64,000 bases of DNA from Crocodylus rhombifer (Eukaryota > Chordata > Crocodylia > Crocodylidae): positions 462,427 to 526,426 of the forward strand of contig JAVSML010000949.1 in assembly GCA_038503035.1 (NCBI GenBank), written 5' to 3'. Every line of letters starts with the position of its first letter. Position 1 is the first letter of the stretch. Position numbers and translations under genes: made by a program. The notes below the pieces were generated by a model. It saw nothing but the letters and a program-made list of their open reading frames with translations. It searched no databases and was not told where the DNA came from. Below, one piece after another: positions 34,801 through 45,845 of this stretch.

Positions 34801-35215
34801 CATAATTGCAGAGCTTGGCTTCTCTTTGGTTAAAAGGGATGCATCTTGGTTTTTCTGTTTATCATAAACTAGTAGGCTACTTACTTGCCAGCTTTTCAGA
34901 TGAAACAGGTCTGGAGGTTCTCCAGGCCTCAATTTCTCTCTGTGAGCATGAGACTTTAGAAGATAGCAAGAACTCTTGCAGTTACTGTGACCACTCATTA
35001 CTTAAGCCTGATAAAACTCCAAGCATGCCAACAAGGCAAGATATGGACAATATGAAGTGGCAGCAGTCACGCCAGTGCCTAGGATTTGGGAAATATAAAC
35101 CATCAGACTGTTCAATGTCATTTTTCTCCCAACCTCAACTCATTTTGTTTGACTCTGGTTCAATACCACTTGCTCAGACTTTGACTCTCTTCAGACTTAC
35201 ACTAGGACAAATTGG
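31840..35215. other. Unassigned stretch, over 3 kb
   Basis: No supported gene. Frames at 32,432-32,806 and 34,806-35,459 lack family features, and the latter runs into antisense CR1. No clear repeat ends were found. Confidence 0.4.
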
Positions 35216-35219
35216 AAGA

Positions 35220-35459
35220 ATCATGGAATCACAGAAAGTTAGTGCTGGAAGGGACCTCGGGAGGTCACGTCTAGTCCAACCCCCTGCTCAAAGCAGGACC
35301 AGCCCCAACGACATCATCCCAGCCAGGGCTTTATCAATCCAGGCCTTAAATGCCTCCAAGCATAGAGGCTCCATCACCTCTCTGGGTAACCTGTTCCAGT
35401 GTTTTGCTCCCCTCCCCATGAGAAAAGTCTTCCTAATATCTAACCTAAACTTCCCTTGA
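35220..35459 (-). mobile_element. CR1 3' end, antisense
   Basis: Plus strand reads AATCATGGAATCACAGAAAG, then CTGGAAGGGACCTCGGGAGG and CATCATCCCAGCCAGGGCTT, and ends ATATCTAACCTAAACTTCCC at 35,456. This is the reverse complement of the CR1 ORF2 end and 3' UTR. It is truncated there, which is the element's 5' side. Confidence 0.9.
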
Positions 35460-36960
35460 CACAATTATTTCTCCTCCCTACCAACTTTGGAAGTTGTTCA
35501 CACATGTGCAAAAGGGTGTAAAGTGCAACATTGGAATGTCTTTCCATGGGGCAAAACAACACAAAAGTGCAAAGCAGTGAAGTGTTCATCTCAGCAGCGT
35601 CACACTGGAGCAACAAGACAATGAGTTCCACCTCAATGAGCGTATGCTCTAAAATGAAAGTAAATGAAAACAAAGGATGAATTAGTTAATATACTAAAAA
35701 GAACATTGCAACAGAGATGCCACCAATTATTCAGTCACAGTATCTGGAGAAAATAACAACAGAGACATTAACACTTACTTAACTCTACCTGGAGAATTGA
35801 CTCTAGTGACCAGTTAACCCACAGAAATTTAACTGTGATATCCAGAGAAGCGAGCTTCTGAAACCAATCTGTGCATCATACCGTGGCCTGCAGAGTCAGC
35901 ATCATGAATAGGATAAAAGTGCCCGGCAAAACTAGAAATGCCAACAGTGCTATTGCGTCCTAGGTTGAGAGAGGTGGATGACTCTTGTGTTCAGATGTCT
36001 GGAGAGGTGGTCTGTCTAGCTGTGTTGGCTAAGTGCTGAGAAAATGGCAACTATTATCCTTGCTTTTCTCATTTGCTTTTATTTCATTTCAAAACTACAC
36101 TCAGTCCCAAAGTTTGTGTTGAACTCAAGACTGGGAGTCTGCTGTGGATTTCAATTCACCTGTGATATTTTGTGAATGTTAGATGGTGACCTGGTTATTG
36201 CACTTTGGCTACTTAATTGCAATGGACATCGCAACCATGATGTCAACTTATATAATGTATATAAATTAACACCAGCATTTCCAAATCCTTTGCAAGTCTT
36301 CCCCCTATGGATCTGAAGGGATGATTATCCTCATAGGTATACATGGGGATTTTCACACAGCCTCCTGTGTCAACATTACTCCAGATTTTCCACAAATGTC
36401 TTTTATTTGTTTTGTAATTTGTCACAAATTAGTGACTGGAATGGAATCTGGATGTCTTTCTACAAGAGATACGCCAATTTAGCCACAAACTTATGACCTT
36501 GATAGTGTTGGCTCATGCACTGGAAGTGAAAAAAAACTGTGTCTATAGGAGAAATTTGCCCTATGTTATGCAGAAAGTGAAGATAGTAGCAGTCTCTCTT
36601 GGCCTTAAAGTTAGAATCAGGTTAAATACAACAGGGAAGATGATTTTGCAATATTTTTCTTTAGTTTTTTGAATTTTTTTTTCAAATTAGAGCTTTTTAA
36701 ATAAAAGATTCAGTATTTCAACCAGCTTTATATTAGTTGAAAACATGGCAATGGTGATAGTGGGATATATAATTTTTTTTCCCAGTGTATTTTTCAATTT
36801 TAAGTTTTCAAATGCCTTAAAATACGGACAAGCTCTATTTGGATTAGAAATCGAAGCAAGACCTGTCTTTAAGACATGCAGTTTGCAACATGAAAAATGT
36901 ATTTAACTAGTATTAGCAATACAAGAAAACATACTGTATTGCTGAGATGTGCCCAGGGCC
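35460..36960. other. Unassigned AT-rich stretch
   Basis: No gene or repeat ends recognised. T/A runs near 36,655-36,790. Confidence 0.45.
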
Positions 36961-36984
36961 CTGAGTCCTTCTGGTCAGCTGACC

Positions 36985-37715
36985 AGGGACAGGTGCTAAG
37001 GGTGTTGGTCTAAGGACATGGCACTGGCAGCCAAGATTTTTTTGGGTCAATCTGGTATCTTTTAGTAGACCAACTAAATAGTTGGAGAAATATATCTTAG
37101 GAAACATTTGGGTTGAAAAACCCTTTGTCAGGCTGAGGAAGCACCTGCAGTTGGTGTGTGTGATGTTCCTGGATGGAAGGAATAGTAAAGAAGCCAGAGG
37201 CTGGCTTGGGATGCAATGCAGGCAAGAAAGCCAGTCAGTGAAAATGAAAATAGAGGTGTCAGGGGGTGAGAGACAGGCTTGGGGTGGGGATTGGGGGGGA
37301 AGAGAGATGTAGCAGGTAGAAGTGGAGAGGTACCTGGGGAGTCAGATATCCAGCAGCTTGCAGTGTGTCATAAATCCAAAGTCTATATTGAGTCCATGAG
37401 TTTCTGTACCTAGAAGGATAATGAAGTAGAGTTCATGGACTCACTATAGACAGTGGTATTCTGACACACTACAACCTGCCGGACATCTGAATCCCCAGGT
37501 ACCTCTGCACTTTTACCTGCACTGCTACTTATCCCTCGGCCCCCCCCCCCCCCAGCCTGTCCCTCACCCCCTGACTCCTCTATTTGCATTTTCACTGACT
37601 GGCATTGCACACCAGCCTCTGTCTTTACTATTCCTTTCATCCAGGAACAGCACACATGCACACTAATTTCAGGTACTTCCTCATCCTAACAAAGGGTTTT
37701 TCAACCCGAAAGCTG
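36985..37715. mobile_element. Inverted pair of Penelope-like terminal repeats
   Basis: The left arm (about 37,086-37,395) and right arm (about 37,425-37,715) are imperfect reverse complements: AGGTACCTGGGGAGTCAGAT against ATCTGAATCCCCAGGTACCT, and GGGTTGAAAAACCC against GGGTTTTTCAACCC. The left edge also carries TTTAGTAGACCAACTAAATAG and GGTCTAAGGACA, a phrase seen at many reptile repeat ends. The AAAGGGTTTTTCAACCCGAAAGC at 37,691-37,713 looks like stem II plus GAAA of a decayed hammerhead ribozyme, as found in Penelope-like pLTRs. No RT frame survives, so the family assignment is inference. Confidence 0.5.
37543..37556. repeat. Poly-C/G run
   Basis: Run of about 14 C residues inside the right arm of the inverted pair. 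Likely length-variable. Confidence 0.9.
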
Positions 37716-37849
37716 GCATCCCAGGCAGCTAAGCTGAGCTCACCTGGAGCCTAACAACTCCACTGCAACCAGCAAGCCTCAGGCCTGTCAAAGATGTGAC
37801 AGGTCTGGGCTGTCCCCAGCAAGGACTGTGTGAATGGGTGTGGTGGCTG

Positions 37850-38080
37850 GAGGTTATGGTGCCTTCTGCCTGCCTTTCACCAGGGGGATCCTTGGTCCTG
37901 GCATTTCCTGGGGCTGCTATGCTGCCAGCAGTCCCACCAGGCCTCTAGACCCTGGCAGAGTGCAGTTTTAGTGGTCATGCCCAGGACCTGGGGTCTCCTC
38001 CTTCCGTATAGCCCCAGCCCATACTTCCAAATTCATCCTGACATGGAAGCTCTGCAAGGACATGTTTTCCCCTGCTGCCT
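37850..38080. repeat. GC-rich dispersed repeat, related to 11,440-11,660
   Basis: CTGCCTTTCACCAG, then GGCATTTCCTGGGG, GCAGTCCCACC and GAGTGCAGTTTTAG follow the order seen at 11.5 kb. It lies just beyond the transposase 3' end, so it could be part of that element's untranslated region. This is unproven. Confidence 0.45.
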
Positions 38081-38189
38081 GGTGATGTAGTGAGTGCCCT
38101 CTCCAGCTCTGAGAGCAGGGCATTACATGATTTTTAAAAAATGAAAAAGGAAATGGGTACAGATGGAGTGAAGAGGATGGCTTTCACTC

Positions 38190-40196
38190 TGTCTGTACCT
38201 GGAGCTTGGGGAACCCCAGCAGCGGGAGGTTCACCTTGAGGAACACCAGCTGCTCCACCAAACCAGGATCCAAGCAGGTGCGGTGGAGTGTGGTGTCACC
38301 ACATACCTAGAAATGCTGAACACTCTCTTGCTCAGAACACTGGTTGGTGGACAGGACAGGTGTTCCCAGGCCACTGCAGGCCAGATCCAGCCACATATGA
38401 CTCTGGCTTGCCCAGTAGGCCAAGGGGTTGCATAGCAGTGGCTCTATGTCCTTGGAGAGATAGTACCTGCCTGATGGTGGGGTCTGGTGCCTCTAGACCC
38501 CACCATGAAAGCCATGCCTTTGGCCCACATTGGCAGCACCTCTGGTAAAGGAGGAAACTGGCTGGTGGATGGCGTGCTGACACAGGACAGTGGATCCCCC
38601 TCTTCCACGTCCCCGCATCTCCGTCATTTTGCCTTCCTGACTCTCTTCACCAGCACCTCCATCCAGTGATTAAGGGTTTGGCTGCTGCATATGCTGCCCT
38701 TCACCATCAGGTCACACATGGTGGCCAGCACGTGGACCGTACTGGACCACCAAGGATCAAGCTGATCAATCCTGATGCCCTACTTCAGCTGCCTTACCAG
38801 TGCCTGCATGTCTGGTGACAGTGGCTTGCCCCAGGCATGAACCCCTGGAAGCCTTCCATTTGGCTCTGAAGTTCCCTCACTACTGGGATCAGCTGGGTAA
38901 AGAGAGTATCACCAGTGCTGAGGGTCTCAGTGGCATTAAGGAAGAGCTTAAGGACCACCAAGACCTAGGAAATGGTATCCCACTCAGCTCTGTTCAGGGG
39001 GCCACTGATCCCAATCCCCCTGAGCAAGGCCATCTCATGGACAGCCTTCTGTTGCTCCACCAGCCTTCAAGCATCAGGTGTGTGGAGTTCTACCGAGTCT
39101 CCACATCCTGCATGATTTTGTGCAGCATCTTTCCCCCCTTGATGTTCCAGTGGAAGTAGCCTGCTACTTTCCTGCATTTCAAAATGAGCTTGCTGGTGGT
39201 TCTGGAGCTGTCACCAGCAGCCCTGCCCTGCTCCAAGGTGTCCCTGACAATGAGGTGCAACCTGTGTGTCACACAGCGGATGCAAACAAAGCTGGCATCA
39301 TGGACTGCCTTGATCATCTTGGCCCCATTGTTGGTGACCATGAATCCATGGGTGAGCTCGCCCTGCCCAACGAGCCACCCCTGCACCAAGCGGTTTATGG
39401 CCCCCATGATCTATGTTGCCATATGGGACTCGTCCACCACCTTGGCTTGAAGGAGAGCCCACCAATGGCCTAACTGGTTGCACCAGTGCTCTGTGAGGGA
39501 GAGGTAAGTGCAATCTCCAACCCAGCTGCTCCAGATGTCTGAGATGAGGTGTAAGGCCACCTGCAGATCTGCCTCATGCAGCTTCTCCCTCAAGCACTCC
39601 CTGTATATCTCATACAGGGAGGGCACCACAGTCCTGCTGAAGGTGATGCATGCAGGCACTTGGTATGATGGAGCCACGAGTGCCATGAGCTGCCTGAACC
39701 CTGGCCGCCCAACTAAGAAGAAGGGCTGGCCATCTACAGCAAACCATCCACAGTGGTCTGAGTGATCTTGCTTTCCTTTGCAATGTGCCCCCCCCCACCC
39801 TTTCTGTCCACCTTTCTCCCACTGTTCTGGGGTGGTCTGCCTCTGCTTTGGGGGAACAGGGCCTTTGGAGCAAGAGGGGTATTTCCCTTTGGGCATGCTC
39901 CTCCTGGTGCCAGGCTGAGAAGGAGCAAGGACAAGGAGGGGGTACCTGTGGAGATGCAGCAGCATCCCCATGGTGCTCACATGTTTCATTCCCTCACCCT
40001 GGTTGGTTGTGGCTCGGCAGTGCAGACAGAAAGCATATGTGAAATCATCTGCCAGCTCAAAATGATCCCAGACCACACTACCCGCTTGCTTCTGGGGTGT
40101 GGGTGCCTGCACTGATGCTGCCTTTTCCTCCTCCCTAGCAGACAGAGGCACAGCAACAGGGGGGAGTGGACTCAGCTGGGCCACTTGCCTCCACAA
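38190..40196 (-). pseudogene. hAT transposase with BED zinc finger, decayed
   Basis: Minus-strand transposase of the hAT superfamily (ZBED-like). From the left end of the protein, a BED-type finger shows W43, C57, C60 and H81/H83, but the last ligand region reads HRYP, so a ligand may be lost. The RNase-H-like core follows, with VDGQPFF, SDIWSSW (first acidic site, D220) and TYLSLTEHW. An in-frame TAG at 39,413-39,411 interrupts. The next stretch has VTNNGAK where the family has an Asp (VTDN), then RCVTHRLHLIV and KCRKVAGYFH, then a TAG in place of an expected Trp before NSTHLMLE. Shifted frames continue with LNATETLSTGDT (near 38,920) and end with FLKVNLPLLGFPKLQ (near 38,200). It has too many breaks to be active. 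It may be the source family of the non-autonomous element at 7.2 kb. Confidence 0.85.
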
Positions 40197-40255
40197 CCTC
40201 TACCTGAACCTCCTCTGAAGGGCCTTCTGGGGAAGGAGACCTGGCTCTAGGAAAC

Positions 40256-40510
40256 TTAAGGGGTGTGGAGCACAAACTCAGATGATTCCCGCCTCTTCCC
40301 CAGAATTTCCCTTGCTATGGCACTCAGATCCAGATCCAGATCCAGCTCCAGCTCCAGCTCTTCCCCTGGCACTGGAAGGCTCAGGATAGAAAGTGAAATG
40401 GGGGTGGAGGAGACTGTCATGCTGGTGCTGCTTGTTGTCATGGTGGTAGTGGTAGGGGTTATGGCTGGTGCTCTTGGAGGGGATGCAGACTCAGGCACAG
40501 TCAGTGGCAC
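40256..40510 (-). pseudogene. Possible upstream part of the hAT reading frame
   Basis: This 84-codon piece has a Thr/Ser-rich part and then an acidic Glu-Leu/Asp-Leu repeat encoded by a hexamer repeat at 40,325-40,360. It lies just upstream of the BED finger on the same strand, where hAT proteins often carry a variable leader. It could equally be chance coding across a simple repeat. Confidence 0.25.
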
Positions 40511-40734
40511 TGCTCCCTTCTCCTTGCTGCCTGGAGAACCTGCATGGAAGCCTCATGACTGCAAGCTGTAGGAAAAAGGTCGCACCTCAGTTTGGGTGGA
40601 TATACAGCTCTCCCTCCACCCCCTCTTCCGCCCCCCCGCCCCCCAAAGGCTTGCCAGGGGCGTTTCCAACCCACTTCATAGTATGTTTCATAGTGTGTTT
40701 GCTTGGAAAATCTGTATGTTCTTCTGTAATGCAA

Positions 40735-40860
40735 TCTGTATTATGTATGTACATATTATTTATGTATCATGTAATATATGCAAATAATTGTATGTATGTG
40801 TATTTATGTAATATATGTATGTATTTATGTAATGAATAAAACATATAAATGTATGTAGTA
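40735..40860. repeat. TATG/TACA-type microsatellite
   Basis: Interspersed ATGTATGTA, ATTTATGTA and TATATGCA units. Low-complexity frames across it are not genes. Confidence 0.8.
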
Positions 40861-41139
40861 TGTGTTCCTGAATAAATTCTATATTATAATACACAATATA
40901 TGCTGTGCTTTCCTGCACAGTGAGTGGAATGCACACTGTGAGAAAAAGCTCAGGTTTCTTTTCTGGGGGAAAAGAATCAAAATAGACTAACAAAAACAAA
41001 AAGAGGATTTTGGGGGAGGAATAAATTGAAAGGAATGAATTAATATAATAATAAAAGGGTATAGAAAGCAAAAGTATCGAATCTCACTTGCTAGGAATAG
41101 GCTAGTGAGTACGAAGTGATAGCCTTTCTCTGATGCTGC

Positions 41140-41535
41140 TGAGCTACTGGAAGATGCAGCTCAGTAACTGACCCCAAGGCAGAAAGCTCAGTTCAACCAG
41201 TGTTGCTTTTTATGCTGTTTTTCTGTCCCTCCCTCAGAGCACTGGGATTGGAAGGGACCTCAGGGAAGGATCACAGTCACTGGCCAGCTACACAGTCAAT
41301 ATCAGAGCCGTCCTTCCCCCTGCTTCCCCTCCCTCTCCTTACTTTGTTTCCCTGGAAGCAAGCCCAGCTTCAAAACTCAAAAAGTTTTAAAACTTTCAAA
41401 ACATTTCGACTGCCCTCATTTCATTTTGCAGCTGTTTCAAAGCCTTTCATTTCATTTTGATTTTGCTGTCTCAAACTCGAAATGAGTCAAAACAGCGTTG
41501 AAACGAAACACCCAGTGAAATTGTGCGCAGCCCTA
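41140..41535 (-). mobile_element. hAT 5' terminal region
   Basis: Reversed, it begins TAGGGCTGCGCACAATTTCA and continues collinear with 7,210-7,620: GTTTC/GAAAC-rich, then AAGCTGGGCTTGC, GGAGAGGGAGGGG, ACTGTG(T/C)AGCTGGCCAGTG and CAATCCCAGTGCTCTG. The match ends near 41,140. The BED-finger frame lies about 0.9 kb further in on the same strand. No matching 3' terminus was found below 38 kb. Confidence 0.85.
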
Positions 41536-41536
41536 A

Positions 41537-41580
41537 TCCATACCTCCCACTTCAGTGCTCTAATCACCAGGTTATATATA
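41537..41580 (-). repeat. tRNA-like SINE fragment cut by hAT
   Basis: Reversed, TAACCTGGTGATTAGAGCAC resembles the A-box region of a tRNA-derived SINE. The element stops at the hAT end, suggesting that the transposon inserted into it. Confidence 0.4.
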
Positions 41581-41859
41581 TAGCACTTATAGGTACAGAT
41601 CTCTGCTAGTTGGTTTTTCACCGAACGTTTAGGCAAATAGTGTAACACAGACCTTTCCCTTACCGGGTCAATGGGCTTATCACTGAGCCATAAAGTCTTT
41701 CTCCTTTTCTTCTCCAATGAACATTTGAATATCCGATGAAGAGTGGAGCAGCTTCAAAAGGAGAGATTAAAAAGACCCTACAGCAAAACAGCTTATTACC
41801 TAGCAGGGAGGGAACTCTTTTGAGTGCAGAAGACGTTGAGGCAATTTGAATAATGTAGA

Positions 41860-41920
41860 TAATTGAACTGAGGGCTAGTTGCTGAGATCCCTAACCACCG
41901 GGCTGTCAGACAGAAGAGTG
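41860..41920 (-). repeat. tRNA-like SINE relic
   Basis: Reversed, GACAGCCCGGTGGTTAGGG is A-box-like, and CCTCAGTTCAATT is B-box-like at tRNA spacing. Decayed and unlikely to be a functional tRNA. Confidence 0.45.
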
Positions 41921-43729
41921 TGGGCCAACTGCTTCCACTGCCCTTTGCCTTTACAAGATGGGACTAACCCTGATTATACACCTCATTCCCAAGAGGTATC
42001 ATGGTTGAGACAGGAACTTCCTTCCAGCCTGGAGTTCAGCTCTGGACTCTGTTTAAAGGACTTAATCCCCTTTCCGTAATGGCTTGCTGAGACAGCCACC
42101 AATGAATCCCATTATTTTGCCCCAATTTACCCCATGCATTGTGTTGGACCAAGGGACTGTGAATTCCACCAGGCTCCAGAGCAACCAAAAACTGAGCACT
42201 GCCATGGCTAAGCCCCACCTTGGGCATGGGTGTTTATCCATCACCCTGCCCAATAGGGTCCTTGTTACAGCCAGTGCCTTCAGTGCCACAAAGCTAACTC
42301 TCAACCTAGACCCTACCTTGTGCTCCCACTCCACAACCAGGTACCAGGGGCTCTCTCTCTACTAGGTTGGGATCCCTTTTCCTCCAAGTGTCTCCAACCA
42401 TGTTCTCCAGCATTAGAGCAAGACCTGTGAAAATGATAGGGAAGGAAGAAGTGTTTTTTCAGAAGGATGAACAGCCTGCTGGAGGAAAGGAAGCTGCTTC
42501 TCCATGGAGATGTTGCTATATGCAGGAGGTAAGATGTTCAGCGACTTGGGTGTCCCTGCTCTCAAAGAATCACATCCCTATAACTGTCTTCATTCCTCCC
42601 CAAATCCCTCTGCTTCCCTTATGGCTCTCACCCAGGCTCCGTTCAGCCCCTGTAGCTGGCAGACAACCATTAAAATGGAATGGAAACCCTTCTGGGAATT
42701 CGGATGGATATGAACAGGGGTTGCTTTGCACTAGGAGACATCTCCAACTGCTTGGGAAAAGGGACCCTCTCCCCTTTTCCGCCAATGCATTGGCAGATCC
42801 TTAGACAAGGCACCAGAGACACTGCACAGCCAAGAAAACTAACCCACTGAAATCCCGGCTGTTAGATTCTTGTCCTGTGCGTCTCATTTTCCTCTCCCTC
42901 CCCTCATCAGGTTGCTGTCTACTCTGGCATGCACCGCACAAACAAAATATCATCCAATGATTCGTTCAGCGCTGTGTTCTCTCCTTGTACCGTGGTGCTT
43001 TTTGTGTCAGCTACTATTGCTCCCAGATTAAAACAATATATGACCAAATTATACCCGCTGATTATTGACATAGGTAATTATGTAAGAATTAAACAGGCTG
43101 TGTGTTTTGGATGAGCCTCAAAGGCCTGTGGGATTCCCACACAAGCACATAGAGCTGTGGGGTCCTTTGAGTTCTCAGACATACGGCCATGGCCCAGTCT
43201 GCTATTTCCTATTAACATGAAGCTATTATTACCCACTTACTAAATGCTTCCTGTCCCTCTCCGGCCAGGAAAGAGCGTGTCCAAGATAACAGCATTTGAA
43301 AATCTGAGAAGGGGTTGGCTGGCGGGTCTTTTTCCTAAGAAATTTGTTTGCAAGGAGATGAATCTAAGTTTCCATTCCCCCTGCCGGTGGGTGGGGTGGG
43401 AAGGCTGATGTCATCTCCATCAGCCAAGGCTGTTTAACGAAGCATCTGTCATAACAAGTGCCTTGAACTTTTGTGCACCGGCCCAAGGTACAACACATAC
43501 CCTGGGAATAGTTTCTGCTAATTAACAAGCATGTCTTAACCTTACTACAATCCTGTGACTTCTTCAGTCTGCTCACGGCTTCAGTTGAAGTTGATTATTA
43601 CCCACCGTTTGCCCCAGAAGGATTGAGCCTGCTACATCGGTGTTTGAGAAGAAGCGTGTCTCTAAGAATTGGCCTTTTGCCCTGTTTGAGGTAGGAAGGA
43701 CTTGATATGCCCCTCAACCTAGCACCTGA
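41921..43729. other. Unassigned; part may be conserved non-coding
   Basis: The 145-residue frame at 42,367-42,804 has no family features. 42,930-43,090 is unique-looking and lacks repeat hallmarks. No gene is supported. Confidence 0.35.
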
Positions 43730-43734
43730 ACATC

Positions 43735-43825
43735 TCAGAGACATTATTCTAGTTATTGTAGGAGGTAATGCCCCGTTTTCACAAATGGGAAACTGAAACC
43801 CCAAGGTCAAAGTCCTCAAAGGTTT
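43735..43825. repeat. MIR/CORE-SINE-like 3' part
   Basis: CGTTTTCACAAATGGGAAAC then TGAAACCCCAAGGTCAAAG follows the order of the MIR 3' region (attttacagatggggaaactga then ccaaggtca). Confidence 0.55.
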
Positions 43826-43847
43826 TTAGGTTCCTATTTCCTAAGAG

Positions 43848-44192
43848 AATGGGGGCATTTATACAAATGCTGTGGGAGTGGGGGTGGTAATTTAATTAGC
43901 GTGGCTCTGAAAGCCACTCTAATTAAGGCAACAGGAATGTCTTGTGTATCAGTGTCCTGGTCTTAAAAAAGGTGGCAGTGTTGCTTTAACTAATGCTTGT
44001 TTGATGAGCTTTAGTTAAAGTACACTTACTGCCACTTTTAAGCATGGGAGCACTGATACACAAGATACAGAAGGCTGCTAGAGGGTGGTAATTACCACGC
44101 TCCAGCAGACTTGATTAATTAAGCCTGCTCCGATGCACCGCAACTAGTGTGTTGAAACAGCCTTGCTGCTCGTGTAGAGGTACCCTGGGTGC
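43848..44192. mobile_element. Foldback-type MITE
   Basis: Long inverted arms: TCTTGTGTATCAGTGTCCTG near 43,939 pairs with GGGAGCACTGATACACAAGA near 44,046-44,065, and GGTGGCAGT...GCTTTAACTAA pairs with TTAGTTAAAG...ACTGCCACTTTT. Outer parts (TTAATTAGCGTGG and CACGCTCC...TTAATTAAGC) also pair. There is no coding capacity. The exact ends are approximate. Confidence 0.65.
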
Positions 44193-44454
44193 CTAAGTAC
44201 TTTTAACAACCTACTCCTAGGTGATAATACGTTCAGAGATCACTGGTCTAGCATTTCCCATGGTTTTAGTGGCAAGGCAGGAGTTGCACATTGTTTCCAA
44301 GGAAAGCTACTAGGTACAAGGAATTTTTGAATATTTGCCCACTTCAATTAATGAAGAAAGCTGGGCTTTATTCATTTTTTTAAAGAAAATAGATCCCCTG
44401 TTGAGGTACCCAAGAAAGCAGGAAAGTAAGCCATGCAGAGCTTGAAGGTTTTTA

Positions 44455-44606
44455 AGACCCAGCTCCATCCTTGAAAGTTTTTAAGGTCCGTCTAGACAAA
44501 GCCTTGGCTGGGATGATGTAGTTGGGGCTGGTCCTGCTTGGAGCAGGGGGCTGGACTAGATGTGACCTCCTGAGGTCTCTTCCAGCCCTTATTTTCTATG
44601 ATCCTA
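44455..44606 (+). mobile_element. CR1 3' end
   Basis: CAAAGCCTTGGCTGGGATGA, GAGCAGGGGGCTGGACTAGA and a TTTTCTATGATCCTATGA tail. Close in type to the copies at 15.7 and 57.9 kb. Confidence 0.88.
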
Positions 44607-44668
44607 TGACTCGAACCCAGGTCTTCAGACTCACAGTAGCATGTCTTTATCACAAGTAAGGGCCTTTT
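44607..44668 (-). repeat. tRNA-like SINE relic
   Basis: Plus-strand GACTCGAACCCAGG (reverse of a B-box GGTTCGAGTC) followed by CTCACAGTAGCATG, at tRNA-like spacing. It directly abuts the CR1 tail. Confidence 0.5.
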
Positions 44669-44727
44669 CCCCAGAAACCATCGGGAAGCACACAACAGGC
44701 CATACCCCATTGATATAAGACAGTCTT

Positions 44728-44810
44728 CATAGTTTCAGAGTTGTTAGGGGCTTCAAGGAACATTATGCATCACTGGGTCCAGCCCCCTGCCCTTGGGCAG
44801 TTAAAAAGCC
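44728..44810 (-). mobile_element. CR1 3' end, antisense, short
   Basis: CATAGTTTCAGAGTTGTTAG, then ACTGGGTCCAGCCCCCTGCC, resembling the antisense 3' end of the CR1 at 20,590. Confidence 0.65.
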
Positions 44811-45640
44811 ATTGAGTTTTAAGTTCAGCTAGGCCTGAGCCTCAGATGGTAAGGATTATCAGTCTTGTGGTTTTTGTTCAGGCCCATCCTTTGGTTCATC
44901 TGTCCCCGTGGTGCAATTCCAGCAATGTCTGAGCCATGCTGTGCGGCCTGCAGATCAACCTGTCTGGGATACTCCACGAGGAAGGCAAATTACTAGATTT
45001 TGAATTTAAGATTTGAGCCAACAAGTATGCTTTAGCCTTCTGGGACTTCTAGCATATCCCTTCACACAGGCTGAAATCCGCCCCAAAACAGCAGGCTGAA
45101 ACCATAGGTAAACACTTAGTCTCAGCAGCTGTGGGCCTCTCTGTTATTCTATGCTTATATTAATACTCTCAGCCTTGTCTTGTTTCACATGGATTGCAGG
45201 GATTAACCTGGATTTTGTCCATGTGGCTCTATACTGCGCACGCTCACCAAACCTCTCTCTCTCTGTTCTCAGTGCCTTTGTGGTGTGTATGAAAAGAAAA
45301 TGCAACATGCCGATGAATGAAACAGGAAAGAAAGTAAAACCTCATGACCATGGGGTGGAGGCTTTCAAGATAGGGCAAAATGGCCTTCTTTTGATGACCT
45401 CGACCTCCATAGATGACTGTGACACAATGCTGCATGGTATCGTTCTGCTTGCAACATGTTATGTTTGTCACACTAGGACCTGGATGCCCTAGCTGAAAAT
45501 CAGGGCCTCCTTGTGCTGGATGTGCTATATGTGCATAGCAAGAGAATGGTTTCTTTTGCTCCCCACAAGACTTACTCTCTAAATCATTAAGAGCCACGAA
45601 GGATGAATGAGGAAATACAATGCACAAAGAAGTAAAGATA
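44811..45640. other. Unassigned stretch
   Basis: Frames at 45,151-45,492 (+) and 45,244-45,669 (-) overlap, and neither has recognised features. Confidence 0.4.
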
Positions 45641-45644
45641 GGAC

Positions 45645-45705
45645 TAGAGCTTCCTCTCCCAGGTTTCACTGCAAAAATCTAACCACTGGACTACAATGGC
45701 TGTAT
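45645..45705 (-). repeat. tRNA-like SINE relic
   Basis: Reversed, CCATTGTAGTCCAGTGGTTA is A-box-like, and AGTGAAACCTGGGAG lies where a B-box would be. Confidence 0.45.
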
Positions 45706-45845
45706 GGTAGCAGCTTACATTTGTCAAAGGGCTGTGGGGCTCATAGTTTTTCATAGAGCCAATGCCAAGTATAATGAAACAGTCTGCGAGTTTTTTCAAG
45801 AGTGGGGAGCCAAATGGAGGTTAGCTCCATTAATGACATAATTAT

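Noticed and set aside
34806..35459. 217-residue plus-strand frame
   Set aside because: The second half is antisense CR1, the first half has no family features, and there are no splice or poly(A) signals.
39762..40115. 117-residue plus-strand frame
   Set aside because: It is a shadow of the minus-strand hAT transposase.
42367..42804. 145-residue frame
   Set aside because: No domain, signal or conservation cue. Its length is expected by chance in low-stop sequence.
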